Shown piece by piece: positions 46,191 to 58,699 of a DNA stretch of 64,000 nt. The notes under the pieces were generated by a model, which saw only the letters and a list, made by a program, of their open reading frames with translations, was not told where the DNA came from and ran no database searches. The stretch is from Nepenthes gracilis (Eukaryota; Streptophyta; Magnoliopsida; Caryophyllales; Nepenthaceae), in the NCBI GenBank assembly GCA_033239525.1, contig BSYO01000008.1, positions 8,986,150 through 9,050,149 on the forward strand. The letters are read 5' to 3'. Position 1 is the first letter of the stretch. Each line of letters starts with the position of its first letter. The translations under genes were made by a program, and so were the position numbers.

Positions 46191-46639
46191 TAAGAAACAC
46201 ATACTCATCAATTGATAAACGAGAGGAGAGCCTTCGATTTCTCATAGATCGTCAGAGTAGTATAGTCTCGACTGGTTCATAATCATCATGATGAGTAGTA
46301 TCATCCATATTTGCATCATCTACTCTATCAAGTGTAGGAAACCACGGTCTTCATCCCTTTCAGTATCACCTCAATCACCATCTTCTCCATGAATTGACAT
46401 CGGTGTTAAGGGTTCAGGATTCATATTACATTGTCGGCTGTTGTCATTTCTAAAAATGACTTTATCAACTTTGCTGATATCTTCAATAATCTCATCTTTA
46501 ACGAATATTGCATTATTCGACCTCACATGCTTATTCTCTATTAGATTATAAAACTAATAGCCCAATTCATTTTTTCCATAATTAAGAAAGATGCACTGCC
46601 TCATCTTCGACTAAAATTTGGACCTCTTGTCCTTTGAGA

Positions 46640-47100
46640 TATGAATAAAGGATTTGTACCAAAATACACACGATTGGTCATAAGATACCTCCTTTTCGGA
46701 CCACACATTTTTGGTATTTCACCATTTAGTAGGCTTCTTAGTGAGACATTGATTACGTGGGCCACGGTATTTAATACTTCTCCCTAAAATGAACCGAGGA
46801 GCTTCACCTTTAAAACTTGTAGCGAATTCTCTCTGTCAATGTTTTGTCCATCCTTTTGGTTACATCATTTAGTTGTGGTGTCTATTGTGGAGTCCTTTGG
46901 TATTAAATTCTTTGAGCTTGATAATATACATCGAATACTCCAATATATTTTCTTCCAATATCACTTCGAATATAGTTGAACTTTTTCTCTTTTGACTCTT
47001 AAATAGGGCATAAAATTGTTGAATGATGTTAAGGCTTGATCTTTCGACATCAAGAGATAAACCCATAATTTTTTCCAAACAATCATCAATGAATATGATA
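46640..47100 (-). pseudogene. copia integrase remnant (43.9-48.7 kb element)
   Basis: Reads TPQLNDVTKRMDKTLTERIR near 46820-46885, the conserved 'TPQQNGVAERMNRTL.ER.R' block of copia integrase, with upstream catalytic-core remnants (46869-47078) and downstream 'MTNRVYFGTNPLFIS' near 46630-46690. Confidence 0.85.
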
Positions 47101-47399
47101 AAGTAAAGTCCTCATCCTAGTATTTTAACTTTGAGAGGGCTGCATTTGTTGGTATGAACCAACTCTTGATGTGTCCCTTTTTTCGTAGTGGTGGTATTCA
47201 ATATTTTGATACCTTGATTATGACTTGTTTTAGATTTTCTTATCAAATTTTAGGTCTCGCCCTTTATTTCTTTCGTGTGACTCTGAGACTAGTATTTCAG
47301 AGTGTAAAGAAGAAGAGCCTTACAATTGTCATCTCATATTCTCATTTAGTAGGGTTCCTTTTACTATTTTTAGAGTCACTACACCGTTTGGGGTAGTAT

Positions 47400-47890
47400 T
47401 GATGATGGTGATCTATATTACTTCCCATGAACTAGTAAGGTAGTTTACAACTGCAATCATAATAGTAATTTGATACCCATACTATTCAATTAATTATCAC
47501 AACATTGAAACTCATTCAAATAGTTGGTTATAGAGGCACCCTCATTGTATCTCACTTATATTGATTTTATCAAGTGATACAATTTCTTACTACCAGTTTT
47601 TGAGGTATAAAGTGTTTTAAGTTTTTCCCACAATAATTTTGCATATGTTTCATTTCGAATGAAATTATATATATTATCATCAACAAATTAAGAAATGTAG
47701 ATAGAATTTATTCATATTAAAAAATCCATTTCTCATCGAATTTTGACTCAAGCTTTTGAGTATCAAACATCAAAAAATATATTATTTTAACAAATAATAA
47801 ATCCTTCATCTTGTTCATCCAAGTATCATAGTTTGACCCATTCAACCCGATCATTTTGTTTTCAACATCTATTTGTTTAAACAAATTTCA
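47400..47890 (-). pseudogene. copia gag remnant (43.9-48.7 kb element)
   Basis: On the - strand: KMIGLNGSNYDTWMNKMKDL (about 47800-47860), then IRNETYAKLLWEKLKTLYTS and YNEGASITNYLNEFQ. This matches the typical copia gag pattern 'F.G.NY..WK..M' and 'LW..L...Y' and 'M.EG.S...HLN.F'. Stops interrupt it. Confidence 0.85.
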
Positions 47891-47925
47891 ATACACGACA
47901 ATAATAAATTGTCTCCGATATCACT

Positions 47926-48742
47926 AGTTGGGATCTAAACCCCTTATTTGAACCATAAAAAATAAATTAATAATACACAATATGACAATGATAATCACAC
48001 ATGATGAGGTATATAAAATTTTATATGAAAAATTTTCTTCTTAAATGAGAGAAAAATTATAGGACTATACGTCCAAAATATATCTACTAATTATTGACTT
48101 TCGATTATAAAATCGTAACAAATATAAGGATACCATACTTATAATAAATGAACATAAGTAATAAAGAATATAAGACAAAAGAAAAGAAATATAATCGGTA
48201 AAATATTTTTCACAACTTTTAGAGCAACGTACTCAATAATAGTAGAGAATTGAATATGATTTAAAACGGATAAACAAATCTTTCTCTTTTTTCTTTTTTC
48301 TCACTTTCTCTTCTTTTTCTTATTGTGCTAGTATTTAATATCTCAAAAGTCACAAAGTGTTACCCTAAAAGTTGTGTCAAGATATTTTATATCAGAAATG
48401 ACACTCGAATGCCTGTCAAGCACAGGCTTAGTATGAAATGGCACATGAGCACCCATCGAGCATGTATTAGATGCTAAACAATTTGGACAAATTTTACTCG
48501 TGCTCCCCTCAAGTGCTCTCAAGTGCTCTTAAGTTGGACAATGTATATATGTGCGCCTCTTAGGCGCTCCTTAGGTGCCTTTAATATGCATAATTGACAT
48601 ATATGTATGGATCAAACGCCTATCATATACTGCTTAATAATTTTCTCCTAATTAGGTCAAGGCACGTGTGTCATCATACATGCTACTGGATTTTATATCA
48701 AATTGGTCTGACACTCATAAGAGATTGACCCACAACCCAATA
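47926..48742 (-). repeat. 5' LTR of the 43.9-48.7 kb copia element
   Basis: About 817 bp, starting AGTTGGGATCTAAAC (degraded TGTTGGG) and ending CCACAACCCAATA. Longer than its partner partly through repeated CTCAAGTGCTC segments near 48515-48530. Confidence 0.85.
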
Positions 48743-49890
48743 TTTCATTGCAAAATGAAGTTGTTAGTAGGCAGTCAATTACATAGATTGGATAAGTGGA
48801 AAAGGCCTAGGAAAATGCATCCAATTTCTCACAACTGGGTCTTAGAGGTCAAAAAAACAACTATACCAACCGCCTGGGGTCCTCAAGTATATTTTGGGGG
48901 TGATTTATTGGTAAGGGGATTACATGTACCATGGTGATGAAATCAAATGAGCTTAAAATGATGTCCATGCCTACAATTGGATTTAGATTTTAGTCAAAAA
49001 GATTTTAAAGTAAACTCTTAGACTTTTTAACTTGGACACTACACACCATATACCAAAATAAGAGATTCTGATGATTTGGTACTAACTTCCTATATAATTT
49101 CCTATACATTTTTAAGTTAAAAATTTTAAGCTACTGATTAGATATTATATTTTTCAGGATATTCATGCTTGAGACAATAATTAGAAATCATTTTGGTGAA
49201 CAATAGTTCAAGTAGTTGTTGCAGCATTTGAGCTCAAGTTCAAATAGTTACTCGAATGTCAAATAATTATTACGAGAGCAGGACTGTTTTTTGTACAAAT
49301 TTTAAGATGTTAAGAATATGGGTGTTGGAGTTCTAAATAAGGCAGAAAATTAGTTATCTCCTCTGGTCAGGACATGTTTGGTTGAAAGAAATTTAAGTAG
49401 TGAATTTACACATTCTATAAATAAGTAACTTGTTCTTTGCATTAGTACATTATAGTTACTTTGCAACCAAAAATAAATAGAAAGGAACTCTAGAGAAGAA
49501 GAGCAATTCAGAGAAGAAAAGAAAAATATATATCAAAAGACTTCCAACACTCAAAATGTAAAACAATTGGATTTTTAGAATAGATTAAGGATCATGAAAT
49601 TATAAGTCAGCCATCCTTCTTCTTCTTGCCACGATTTCGTTCTTCTATAGAAATATTCAAATCCTCTTCATCTAAATTGGATTTAAGTATTGTTCCTATC
49701 ATAAATTAAAGATATAATGTTCAAAGGTCTTTGAATTTACTAGTTATGTCTTTTCTTATAAAGCATATCCCAATTTCAGTTGTTATTCTTATTTCTTAAT
49801 TTAATAATGAAATGATATTATTGTTTAAGTTTCCTTATGAAATTAAATGCATTAAATGTTTAGTTCAAAGTATATGTCATCATGAGAGTG
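48743..49890. other. Intergenic stretch, no supported gene
   Basis: An 89-codon ORF (48668-48937) starts inside the copia LTR and has no family match. The rest is AT-rich. Confidence 0.5.
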
Positions 49891-49895
49891 AAATT

Positions 49896-50727
49896 TGTTG
49901 GGGTAAGTCACTCCCTTGTGGGTGATTCAACAAATCGGTTCGTCATCGGAGGATTTTCGGAGAGCAAATAATGGAATTCATTTGCTGGAAATTCGGAGAA
50001 CATTAGCCGGTCAACGGGAAAGGTTGACTGGATGGCAGCGAAGACGGCCAACAGGGAGGTTGGCCGGATGGCTGTTCAGGACGGTCAACAAGGAGAGTTG
50101 ACCGGAAGGCGGAGGACGGTCAAGTTCTCCGGATAGCAGCAGAAGACGGTCAACAGGAAAGTTGACCGGATGGCTCGTGGAGAACGCGAACGGCCAACGG
50201 CTGGCCGTCCGCCAGGAAATCCAGGACAACGCCAGCTCAGCAGATTTTCTGGAGATTGTGATCTCAGACGGTTTTGCAGGTTTATTTTGGACAGAGTATA
50301 TTCTTATTGTTGGAAAGGACAGATCGTGCCCTTTTTCATATATATGGAATATTGCCCCAGATCTCTGGTAGAGTAGTGGAAGAGACGTGTAGAGCAAAGA
50401 TTTGTGAAGAACAAGAAAGGAGTGCACCACCAATGAGAAGGAGAAGGAAGAAAAACAGAGAGTGAGAACGAGAGGGTGTTTTCTTGTTTGCTCTGGAGAG
50501 GTTTTTCTTTATTGTTTTCGGGTGTGCATCGGATACTCCATCTTGGAGGTTTGTAAACCTATTTTCACATAGTGAATTTACTGTCGGCTCTACTCCCGTG
50601 ATTTTCCCTTGGTTCTAGGGTTTCCACGTAAATCTGTGTGTGCTTCTTCTGATCTTTTTTCTTACACTGTGTGTGGCGTGGTGTGACGGTATGTCACTGT
50701 GTCCGACTGACCCTTTCCCCCCCAACA
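49896..50727 (+). mobile_element. Solo LTR (copia-type), perfect target duplication
   Basis: 832 bp from TGTTGGGGTAAGTC to CCCCCCCAACA. A perfect 5-bp duplication AAATT lies at 49891-49895 and 50728-50732. A TATA-like box (CATATATATGG, about 50337-50347) indicates + orientation. No internal region is present. ORFs at 49916-50465 follow the internal repeat and are not genes. Confidence 0.9.
49998..50185. repeat. Tandem repeat of about 35 bp with inner palindrome, inside the solo LTR
   Basis: About five units of the form GGTCAACAGGAAAGTTGACCGG..GAAGAC. Each unit carries an imperfect inverted repeat GGTCAAC..GTTGACC that can fold into a hairpin. Confidence 0.85.
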
Positions 50728-50812
50728 AAATTTTACTTAAACTATTGGAAATTAAGAAGGCAATGAAGAAAAATGTATGAAAATGGAAGTACACTAGAAA
50801 TTGAATGTTTAT

Positions 50813-51685
50813 TAATGGGTCCAGTACTGTAGGCCAACCCAGAATCTAAATTGTAGTAGATGGATGGCTCGTTAGAAGCTCCTCTCAAGGCCTACTATGT
50901 AGCCCAACAATCTGGCCCGACAAATTTTTTCAAGGTATCCTACTTAAGGTTCCACATTGTCCAAGTAGGTAGGAGTTATTCTACGGATCACATTATAAAG
51001 GCTGTTGCCATAGCAGACTCCGGCAGGCTGTAGAGGGCTCAGCAAAATATGCAACCACCACCAGCTATTCTCTTACAAGTGCAAGCCTGTTCTTCATCTA
51101 GAAGGCTTTGGAGGCGCGGCAAAATCCGCAATTGTCACCGGCTAGCCACTCCATTGCAAGTACATCTCCATACGCCGCCGACTTGTTTGGCACACCTTAG
51201 GAGGCCTGCTCTATGTCAAGGAGGCCCGCAGCCAGTCTAGGAGCCTTGCCCTCCACCTCATATGCCGACCCCTGGTTGAGCGCACCCCGGGGCTCAATCC
51301 TCTATATATTTAAACTACCCCTAAGACAGACATACCTCCAAGCTATCTTTCAGTCAAACGCACCTCCAAACCGCCCCTCAATCTGGTGCACCTCAAAACC
51401 GCCCATCAACCTGGCACACCTCTAAATCGCCTCTCAGTTGGGTGCCTCTTAAAGTTGCTCCTTAACTGGGTGCACCTGAAAACTATCCCTCAGTTAGGAG
51501 CACTTCTAAGCTGCCCCTTAACTTGACGCATTTCTAAGTCGCCTTTCAATCCGATGCACTTTGAAGCAGCCCCTTAGTCGGGAGCACCTACACTCAATCT
51601 CCAAAAAACATGCATCCACGCATATCTTACCTAGAAAGACTAGGAGGTTCCTTAATCCATACAACCCAAATCTAGGGACGTATCA
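50813..51685 (+). repeat. 5' LTR of element D
   Basis: 873 bp, TAATGGGTCC...GGACGTATCA. The first dinucleotide TA is a mutated TG (the partner has TGATGGGTCC). Includes CATTATAAAGG (about 50991-51001, TATA-like) and a minisatellite. Confidence 0.92.
51330..51600. repeat. Minisatellite (about 28-30 bp unit) in the 5' LTR of element D
   Basis: About nine to ten diverged units of the type CCGCCCCTCAATCxGGTGCACCTCxAAA. Confidence 0.85.
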
Positions 51686-51704
51686 TTGGCACTGTCTATA
51701 AGAA

Positions 51705-53820
51705 TGACTAAAAAGTCTACCACATCAACTACAAGAACATATACGGTAAGCATCCCGAGCGCAAGCCAACGCACCAACCGGAGACATCTCCCCCATGGCG
51801 ACTACCCTTCCTTGGGTAGCTATGCGGATAGATGACCAACTCCCAGTGTGCAGGCATTTGCAGCCTGGCTGGATGCCCTGAACCTATCCACTCATCCAAA
51901 GGTGCAATGCTGGGGGTTCCACCCTTCAGCTTCTAGACGATCGATGTGAGTCAGCATCCTCAAAGGATATATAGGCTTGATAACCTTGATGCCAAGGTGA
52001 CCCAGAGCGACAAGGCCCAAAAATAGCCAAACAGTCGACCGAGTCACTAGAGACAAGCAGAAAGCTAGGATGCCCTTAGGTGCAGAAAGCTCTTTCCCCT
52101 TACATGTGGCCTCCCACACTAGAAGACTTTGCCTGTTTGTCAACCAAGGTATTCTCCCTTCAGGTACTAGCGGGTTCACATTAACAAACAAGAGTTATCA
52201 ATACTCATGCCCCAGTCAACACATTGGCCAGAGACATTACCTTGTATGGTGATGACCCTACAGGTAGCCATGGCAATCTTTGGCCTACCTTTGGCAAGCA
52301 TGCATCTGACATCTAACAGGACATCATAGTTGAACTGCTTAAAGCTCCATGCGCCCTCCTGAACGAGCAGTGGTTGGGGGCTCCTTCCTCCCATGCATGA
52401 GTCTCAGCACTCCCAAAAGGGGAAGCGGGAAGAGACTACTCGCAAAGAAAAATCTTATCCGCCTGATAACCTTGGTATTTGAGACGATCCGAGCGACAGG
52501 GCTCACTTACCTAAGGAAGTTCGACTTGATCCCAGAACGCCATCAAAAGCACCTTGACAGCCCTCCGTAGCAGTGCGTGCAAGCCATGCACCCAAAATGG
52601 CTTCCCGGTGCCAAGGACATAGCACGCCATTCACTACAAGTACCGATAATGATTCCACACCAAATCCAGGTAAGTCTTGCATCCATCATGTAGAGTGCTT
52701 GAATGATACTTCAACAAAATAACATTTGATTATTGTTTGAGTGCTTGCATAATATTGTATAAAATCAAATGACCAAGATTGCCCCTAAGTCGGGTGAATT
52801 CTCATTCATTTGTTACCAAACCTTAGTCTCGAATCAAATGGTCCAGAGATGGTTGAATTTGAACCTCGATTCTAGCAATCGAGTGGCCCAAAGATGGTTA
52901 AATTTGAACATTAGTCCAATACTGAGTGGTCCATATGCGGTTGAATTTGAACATTGGTCCAGTACTGAGCGGCCCATACGCGGTCTGGTTTGAACCTCAA
53001 TCTTGTCACCGAGTGGCCCATGCACAGTAAAATTTCATATCTTAGGCAGTTTCATCAAGCATGTGTGTGACAAGTCTCTTATAAAGGGACGAGCACCATC
53101 AATCTACAATGGTTGGTAGACTAGAACTAGACGTATAAAAGTTACGATATCCTCTAACGGGATCAAGCATTGATGGGTACATGCAGGGGATGGCCTAGGC
53201 AACGCCAAAGCCCGAAAATGATAACCACGAGGCTTAGTCGACAACCACATTTTCTCAACGCTGTGACCTCCTCTTGGCAGAAATGAGCACAACCAGCCAA
53301 ATGCATCCGGACAAGCATGGCGGCGATGGCTCCTATTCTTAGTTGACAAATGGGGTACATTTGTGCCACGACCTTCTCTTTGTAGGAGTAAGCGCAATAT
53401 GGCACGCACGCCTAAGTCATCCCCGACAGTTTTGGCACTCAGCCAATAAGCAGGACGACATCCTTGAAGAAGGAGCCATCGAGATTAGTATCCCCAACTC
53501 GATCATAGTCACGACATTGATTTGTTTGCTCGGCTTTCCAGCCGACAGGTCCTTTGTCCCAACATCAGAGTCCGCTAGGGGCTCCTTGTCCCCAATCTCT
53601 TTAGTGGACCTGCCAGCAGCAGTGCATGACAAGGATCCTTCAAAGGAATGCAAAGTGCATCCTGCTCCTACTGCTCGAATGACCAACTATCTTGAGGCAA
53701 AAAGCCTCCCGGCAAATGTGTTGAAGACTTCCCTTCTATCTTCAGGAGATCGACCATGTCAGATCAGTACCAAGCTCAAGCACTCCTCGAATAAGAGGCA
53801 CCAATAGGAAAGTCCGGATC
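51705..53820 (+). other. Internal region of element D, left part
   Basis: Only short ORFs on both strands (for example 53343-53807), with no domain recognised. Contains a 44-bp tandem array. It may be a relic of gag or long untranslated leader. Confidence 0.5.
52826..53038. repeat. 44-bp tandem array in element D
   Basis: Units start near 52839, 52884, 52928, 52972 and 53016 and share GTGGCCCAxAxGxGGTTxAATTTGAAC. About five copies. Confidence 0.85.
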
Positions 53821-54493
53821 GGCAAACTTCCTCTAGACAAAGTTGAATTCTCAACCTCCGCGTCTTCAAGCATAGTTGCTCGAGTAGTCAGCAAGTTGCC
53901 TCTCGACCCCCCCAATCACATCGTTGTAGTGAGGTGGTTTGATCCCAAGCATGGGTTTTTTTTTCTGTGAGCTATTCGATCTCGCCAGAGACTCAGATAG
54001 CTCACAGTTGATGCCGACGACATCCACTCATGACTCCAGAGCCTCGGTAGTAGCAGTGCTCACTCAACTCTTCATCTCTCTCACCACTTGACCTCTCGAA
54101 GCATGTCCTCATAGTGAGGCAATCCGATCCTAAGCTTGAGATTTTTCCTTTGTGAGTATTTAGATCTCGCCTGAGACTCGGACATCTCATAGTTGATGCC
54201 AACGACACCCGCTCATGATTCTAGTGCCTTGGCAGTGGCAACGCTCACTCGGCTCTCCATCTCTCTCACCACTAGGACTCCCGAAGCACTTCCTTGCAAT
54301 GAGGTGATCTGATCCTAAGCTCAAGAGTTTTCCTTTGTGAGCTCTTAGATCTCACCTAAGACTCATACAACTCATAGTCAATGCCAACGACACCCGCTTT
54401 GGACTCTAAATCCTTGGTAGTAGTAGTGCTCACTTGGCTCTCCACCTCTGTCATCACTGGCTTCCCAAAGCACATCCTCGCAACGAGGCGATC

Positions 54494-56050
54494 TGTGATG
54501 ACCCGAGCTCAAGTTCTCGAATCTGACCTAGACCATCCAAGTAAAAATCTTGAATCAACTGGAATCCTCAATTACACATCATAAAATTATAACATCAATC
54601 AGTATAAATGAATTTAAAATTATCGAATCACTAAATTTATGATACCATAAATGATCATCATAGTTGCTTCATCAAATGAACATCCATATTATCGATAATA
54701 AATTACTTGAAATAAAAACAACAATATCCATAATGTCAATTCCTCATAAATAAAAATCTGATAAATGTCTAAAAGTTAATTATCCAACAAAAATCTCAAA
54801 TTTTTATCATAGAAGCCTCAATCTCCGAGATCACCTCCATCTGATGTTTACATGATAACACACATCTCTCTTATCCTGATATCTACATGTCTACTCTGAA
54901 GCCAATAAAATACAAGAGTAAGTGAATGGTCCAGCAAGTAAAAATAATCAACAACAGAGGAGCATGAGTAAGCATCCTAGATAATAAAAATAAATGTAAA
55001 AAATTAATAATATTAGGCAATGTACCTATCCCTATCCGAGACTCAATAACAAGTCGGGTCTACAACCCCAAAGCCATATGAACAACTGAGTATCAAGAAT
55101 GTAACATGAATTCCATCGAATCCGATCATCAGCTCAGTATGAGGTCACAACTGTATAAAATAATAAGAATCCCCATGGACTTTATTTTGCCATGGTAAAT
55201 CAAAGGCCACGAATTTATGCCCCCAATAGCTGGGTAAGTACCATGAGATTATCCGATATCTATAGTATTTTCACTACCTCTATAGTCCTCCCAGAGGTTG
55301 TACCCATAATATACTTATACCATCTCTGATACTCTTCACCAATGATATTCTTGATATCATCATCTACTATGGTCACTGGACTATAAGCATCCCTCCTTAA
55401 TAGCAACGACCTTGAGTAATTGTAAGAGATAACAAGAATCTGATTATTAGTCTAATCTGAGGTCACAATTGTACGAGATAATCAAAACTTTCATGGACTT
55501 TATTCTATCATAGTGAACCAAAAGCCACGTAATTACATCCCCAATGGTTCGGTGAGTACCACGAGGTTACTCGATATCTATGGTATCCCCACTACCCCTA
55601 CAGTCCTCCCAAAGGCTGTACCCGTAGTATACTCAACCGTCTCTGATGCTCCTCATCAATGATATCCCTGATATCATCCTCTACGATAGTCACTAGGTTA
55701 TAAGTATTTCTCGTCAATATCAATGACCTCAACCTCTAGAATGTGGACTCAGTATCAAAAAAGTGTAGACAATACTAAGGTTCTGTAGCCTCCCATTCGA
55801 CTCGATATCTTAATGTTTTCATACACTCTCCTCAATTTAGTCATAAAGTGTCAATAAAATATACGCACACCAACAAAGTTAAAGTGAAGAATAATTTATT
55901 GGAATTCATCAATGAGATATAGGAATAACCACTTAACCAACTTGTCAAACTTACCCATACACACAACATAAACATATACTACCAGCTCATATATATATAT
56001 ATACACAGCAAAATATACATATGAATACATACTGTCACCATATATATACA
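54494..56050 (+). repeat. Left inverted arm of the foldback element
   Basis: Starts TGTGATGACCCGAGCTC. Contains a tandem duplication of 318 bp: about 55118-55435 and 55436-55735, both with GGTCACAA.TGTA, CATGGACTTTATT, GAGTACCA.GAG.TTA, and CTGATATCAT.CTCTAC blocks. Confidence 0.8.
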
Positions 56051-57049
56051 TTCACCCATGCACAAGCACCTGAGTTCCCACTCAAATTCTCACCAGTTTG
56101 ATCACTAAAATCGCACAGCAGCACAACAAAGCAAGATGCTTTGTTTTCTCATCCAAATTTTGATTCCCACGGATAAATAAGAAAATTTAACTCTCATTAT
56201 TCAACATGTGAATTAATAAATTATATAGCACAAATTCATCATCTGTTAAGCACCATATTCACATAAACCTTCGGTTCACTGTATTGAAATCAGGAGACCC
56301 CAAACAGAGCATTGTCCTCTGTTTCACTTCCCGATTCAATCTTATATAACAATTTTCACATGCATCACGAATTTAATAACATTTGGGGAGGAATACGATT
56401 AATTTAGAGATAAGAGGACAGATCAGTTGCAAAATGACAGAAGAGTTACTTGCTAAATAGGAAGATTACTTGCAAAATAATTGGTCTGAGTTCTCTTGCC
56501 ACCTCCAGGTCGTTGAACCTGACTGGAATACAGAAAATAGAGCAACGTGCTCTGTTTCCCAATGTCTGCACTGAATCCCTTAAATCAGGGGTTACAACAT
56601 GCAAGATTGATACTTCATAACTCTATTAAACAATTTACACAACCCCAATTCATCATTAATTCCAAATCGTCGGTCGTTTTCTCACAGAGCCGTTGCTCTG
56701 CATTCGAGTTCCTAAATTTTGAACCCTAAGAATTTTGCCTATTTCCCAACAAACTAGGAGTACAATTAGAGGTTCGATATTAACAAGGATGAAGGAAGAG
56801 TTTATTAACAAGTTGAATTGGGAATAACATTGCTTGGTGCTCTGTTGGTCATTGGCACTGTAATTGAGGGTTTGGGACTCGGGTATGTAAATGGAAAGTG
56901 TGGGAGTCCTCGGGTGGGTATTAACAAGTGCACGTATAAATATACAATGAGTAGTATCATATGTATATATTATTATATGTGGATATAAGAATAAAATATA
57001 CATATATGGATGTATTATACGAATGATGTACGTGCATGTAAGAATTATA
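56051..57049. other. Central loop of the foldback element
   Basis: About 1 kb of unpaired sequence with no supported ORF (the 115-codon - strand frame at 56656-57003 has no features). It carries short hairpins CAGAGCATTGTCCTCTG (56306), AGAGCAACGTGCTCTG (about 56540) and CAGAGCCGTTGCTCTG (about 56685). Confidence 0.55.
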
Positions 57050-58511
57050 AGTATAGGTGTGTGCGCCGACAGTGTGTATATGTGTATATGTGAGTAAGGA
57101 TGTGTGTGTTGTGTGTTAAGTGTGTATTCAGTTGGTGTGTGTGTTGGCTCATATATATATATATATGAGGGTTGGTATATTTATATGTATATTTATATGT
57201 GTTTTTGGCAGAATATGTTTATGTAATTTATGCATGTGCGTTTGGTATGCTTGAAATAATAATAGTGCATTTGGTTAGTTAGTCTTTATCCATGTATTTT
57301 CTTGGTATATTTTTGGAATATGTTCTTTGAGTTAACTTTGTTGCGTGTGTATATTTATTGGCATGCTATAGCTAAATTGAGAATAGCGTATAAAAACACT
57401 AAGGTATCAAGTTGAATTGGAGACTATGGCATCTTAGTGTGGTTTACACTTCTTTGATACTGAATTCATATTCTGAAAGTTGTGGTCATTTAGATGGATA
57501 CTTATAATCCTGTGAACCTATTGCGTGAGATATCGGTGGATGTCGTACTAAGGTAGTGCTGAATTTGATTTGTTAATAATATATGTATTTTGCTCCAAAA
57601 GGAGCGTGGATCAGATAATAATAGATTACATGCGGGTTACCTGATGGGGTAACGAGAATGTTATTTGTGTGTGTGGATTGGATACGGTACTAGTACACTA
57701 CGGTTGGCAAGTATCATGAGATCATAGGGTCGCTTGTCAAACTTGCGAGTACCGAAACCTCGAGGGTTACCAAGCCGTTGGAGGTGTAAATACGCAACCT
57801 TTGATTCACTACGACAAAATAAGGCAAATGGAAATTCTTATTATTTTATACAGTTGTGACCTCGTACTGAGCGGATGATCAAATTTGATGGAATCCATGT
57901 TACATTTTTGATACTCAATTGTTCATATGACTTTGGGGTCATGGACCCGACTTGTTGTTAAGTCTCAGACAGGGTGGGTACATCACCTACTATTATTAAT
58001 TTTATGCATTTATTTCTATTATTTGGGATGCTTACTCGTGCTCCTCTACTATTGATTATTTTTACTTATTGGGCATTCGGGTCACACTTGTATTTTATTG
58101 GTTTCAGAGTAGACAGGTGGATATTAGGATAAGAGAGATCATATGTTATCATGTAGACATCAGATAGAGGTAATCTCGGAGATTGATGCTTCTATGATAA
58201 AAATTTGATATTTTTATTGGTTCATTAATTTTTAGATATTTATCAGATTTTTATTTATGAGAAATTGACATTATGGATATCGTTGTTTTTATTTCAAGTA
58301 ATTTATTATCGGTATTATGAATGTTCATTTAATGATACAATCATGATGATTATTTATGCTGTCATAAATTTAGTAATTCGATAATTTTGAATTCATTTAT
58401 ACTGATTGATGTTATAATTTTATGATGTGTAATTGAGGATTTTGGTTGATTCAAGATTTTTTATTGGATGGTCCGGGTCAGGTTTGAGAACTCGTGCTCG
58501 GGTGGTTACAT
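57050..58511 (-). repeat. Right inverted arm of the foldback element
   Basis: Reverse-complement partner of 54494-56050, ending CTCGGGTGGTTACAT. Only one clear copy of the 318-bp block duplicated in the left arm is seen (about 57600-57890). Confidence 0.8.
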
Positions 58512-58699
58512 GAATCGATCCTAAGCTCGAGATTTTTCCTCTGTGAGTTCTTAAATTTGGCCTGAGACTTGAACTGCTCATGGTTGACGCCAACAGCATT
58601 AGGCAATCCAATCCCAGTCCCAAGATCTTTCCTCTGCAAGCTGCTGGACTCGCCTGAGACTCAGACGGCTCATGGTCAAAGCCAGCACTTCTTTCTCGA

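Larger units (their letters stand above)
43863..48742 (-). mobile_element. Ty1/copia retrotransposon, complete layout but decayed (4.9 kb)
   Basis: Matching LTRs (43863-44622 and 47926-48742) flank - strand gag-pol remnants in the order gag, integrase, RT, RNase H reading right to left. The primer-binding site remnant (rc of CTCCGATATCAC, about 47913-47924; compare TGGTATCAGAGC) abuts the right LTR, which is therefore the 5' LTR. Flanking bases (ATTTG left, TTTCA right) do not form a clean duplication. Multiple stops in all domains. Confidence 0.88.
54494..58511. mobile_element. Foldback/MULE-like DNA element with about 1.5-kb terminal inverted repeats
   Basis: Left arm 54494 to about 56050, right arm about 57050 to 58511, in inverted orientation. 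For example left GACCATCCAAGTAAAAATCTTG pairs with the reverse complement of the right CAAGATTTTTTATTGGATGGTC. The flanks are GAGGCGATC (54485-54493) and GAATCGATC (58512-58520), a 9-bp target duplication (7/9), the length typical of Mutator-like elements. Removing it rejoins one 184-bp repeat of element D. No transposase is visible in the arms or the 1-kb loop, so it is non-autonomous. Confidence 0.85.

Noticed and set aside
51330..51600. CRISPR-like regularly spaced repeats in element D LTRs
   Set aside because: Units are adjacent and diverged with no unique spacers, and they lie inside LTRs of a plant retrotransposon; this is a minisatellite.
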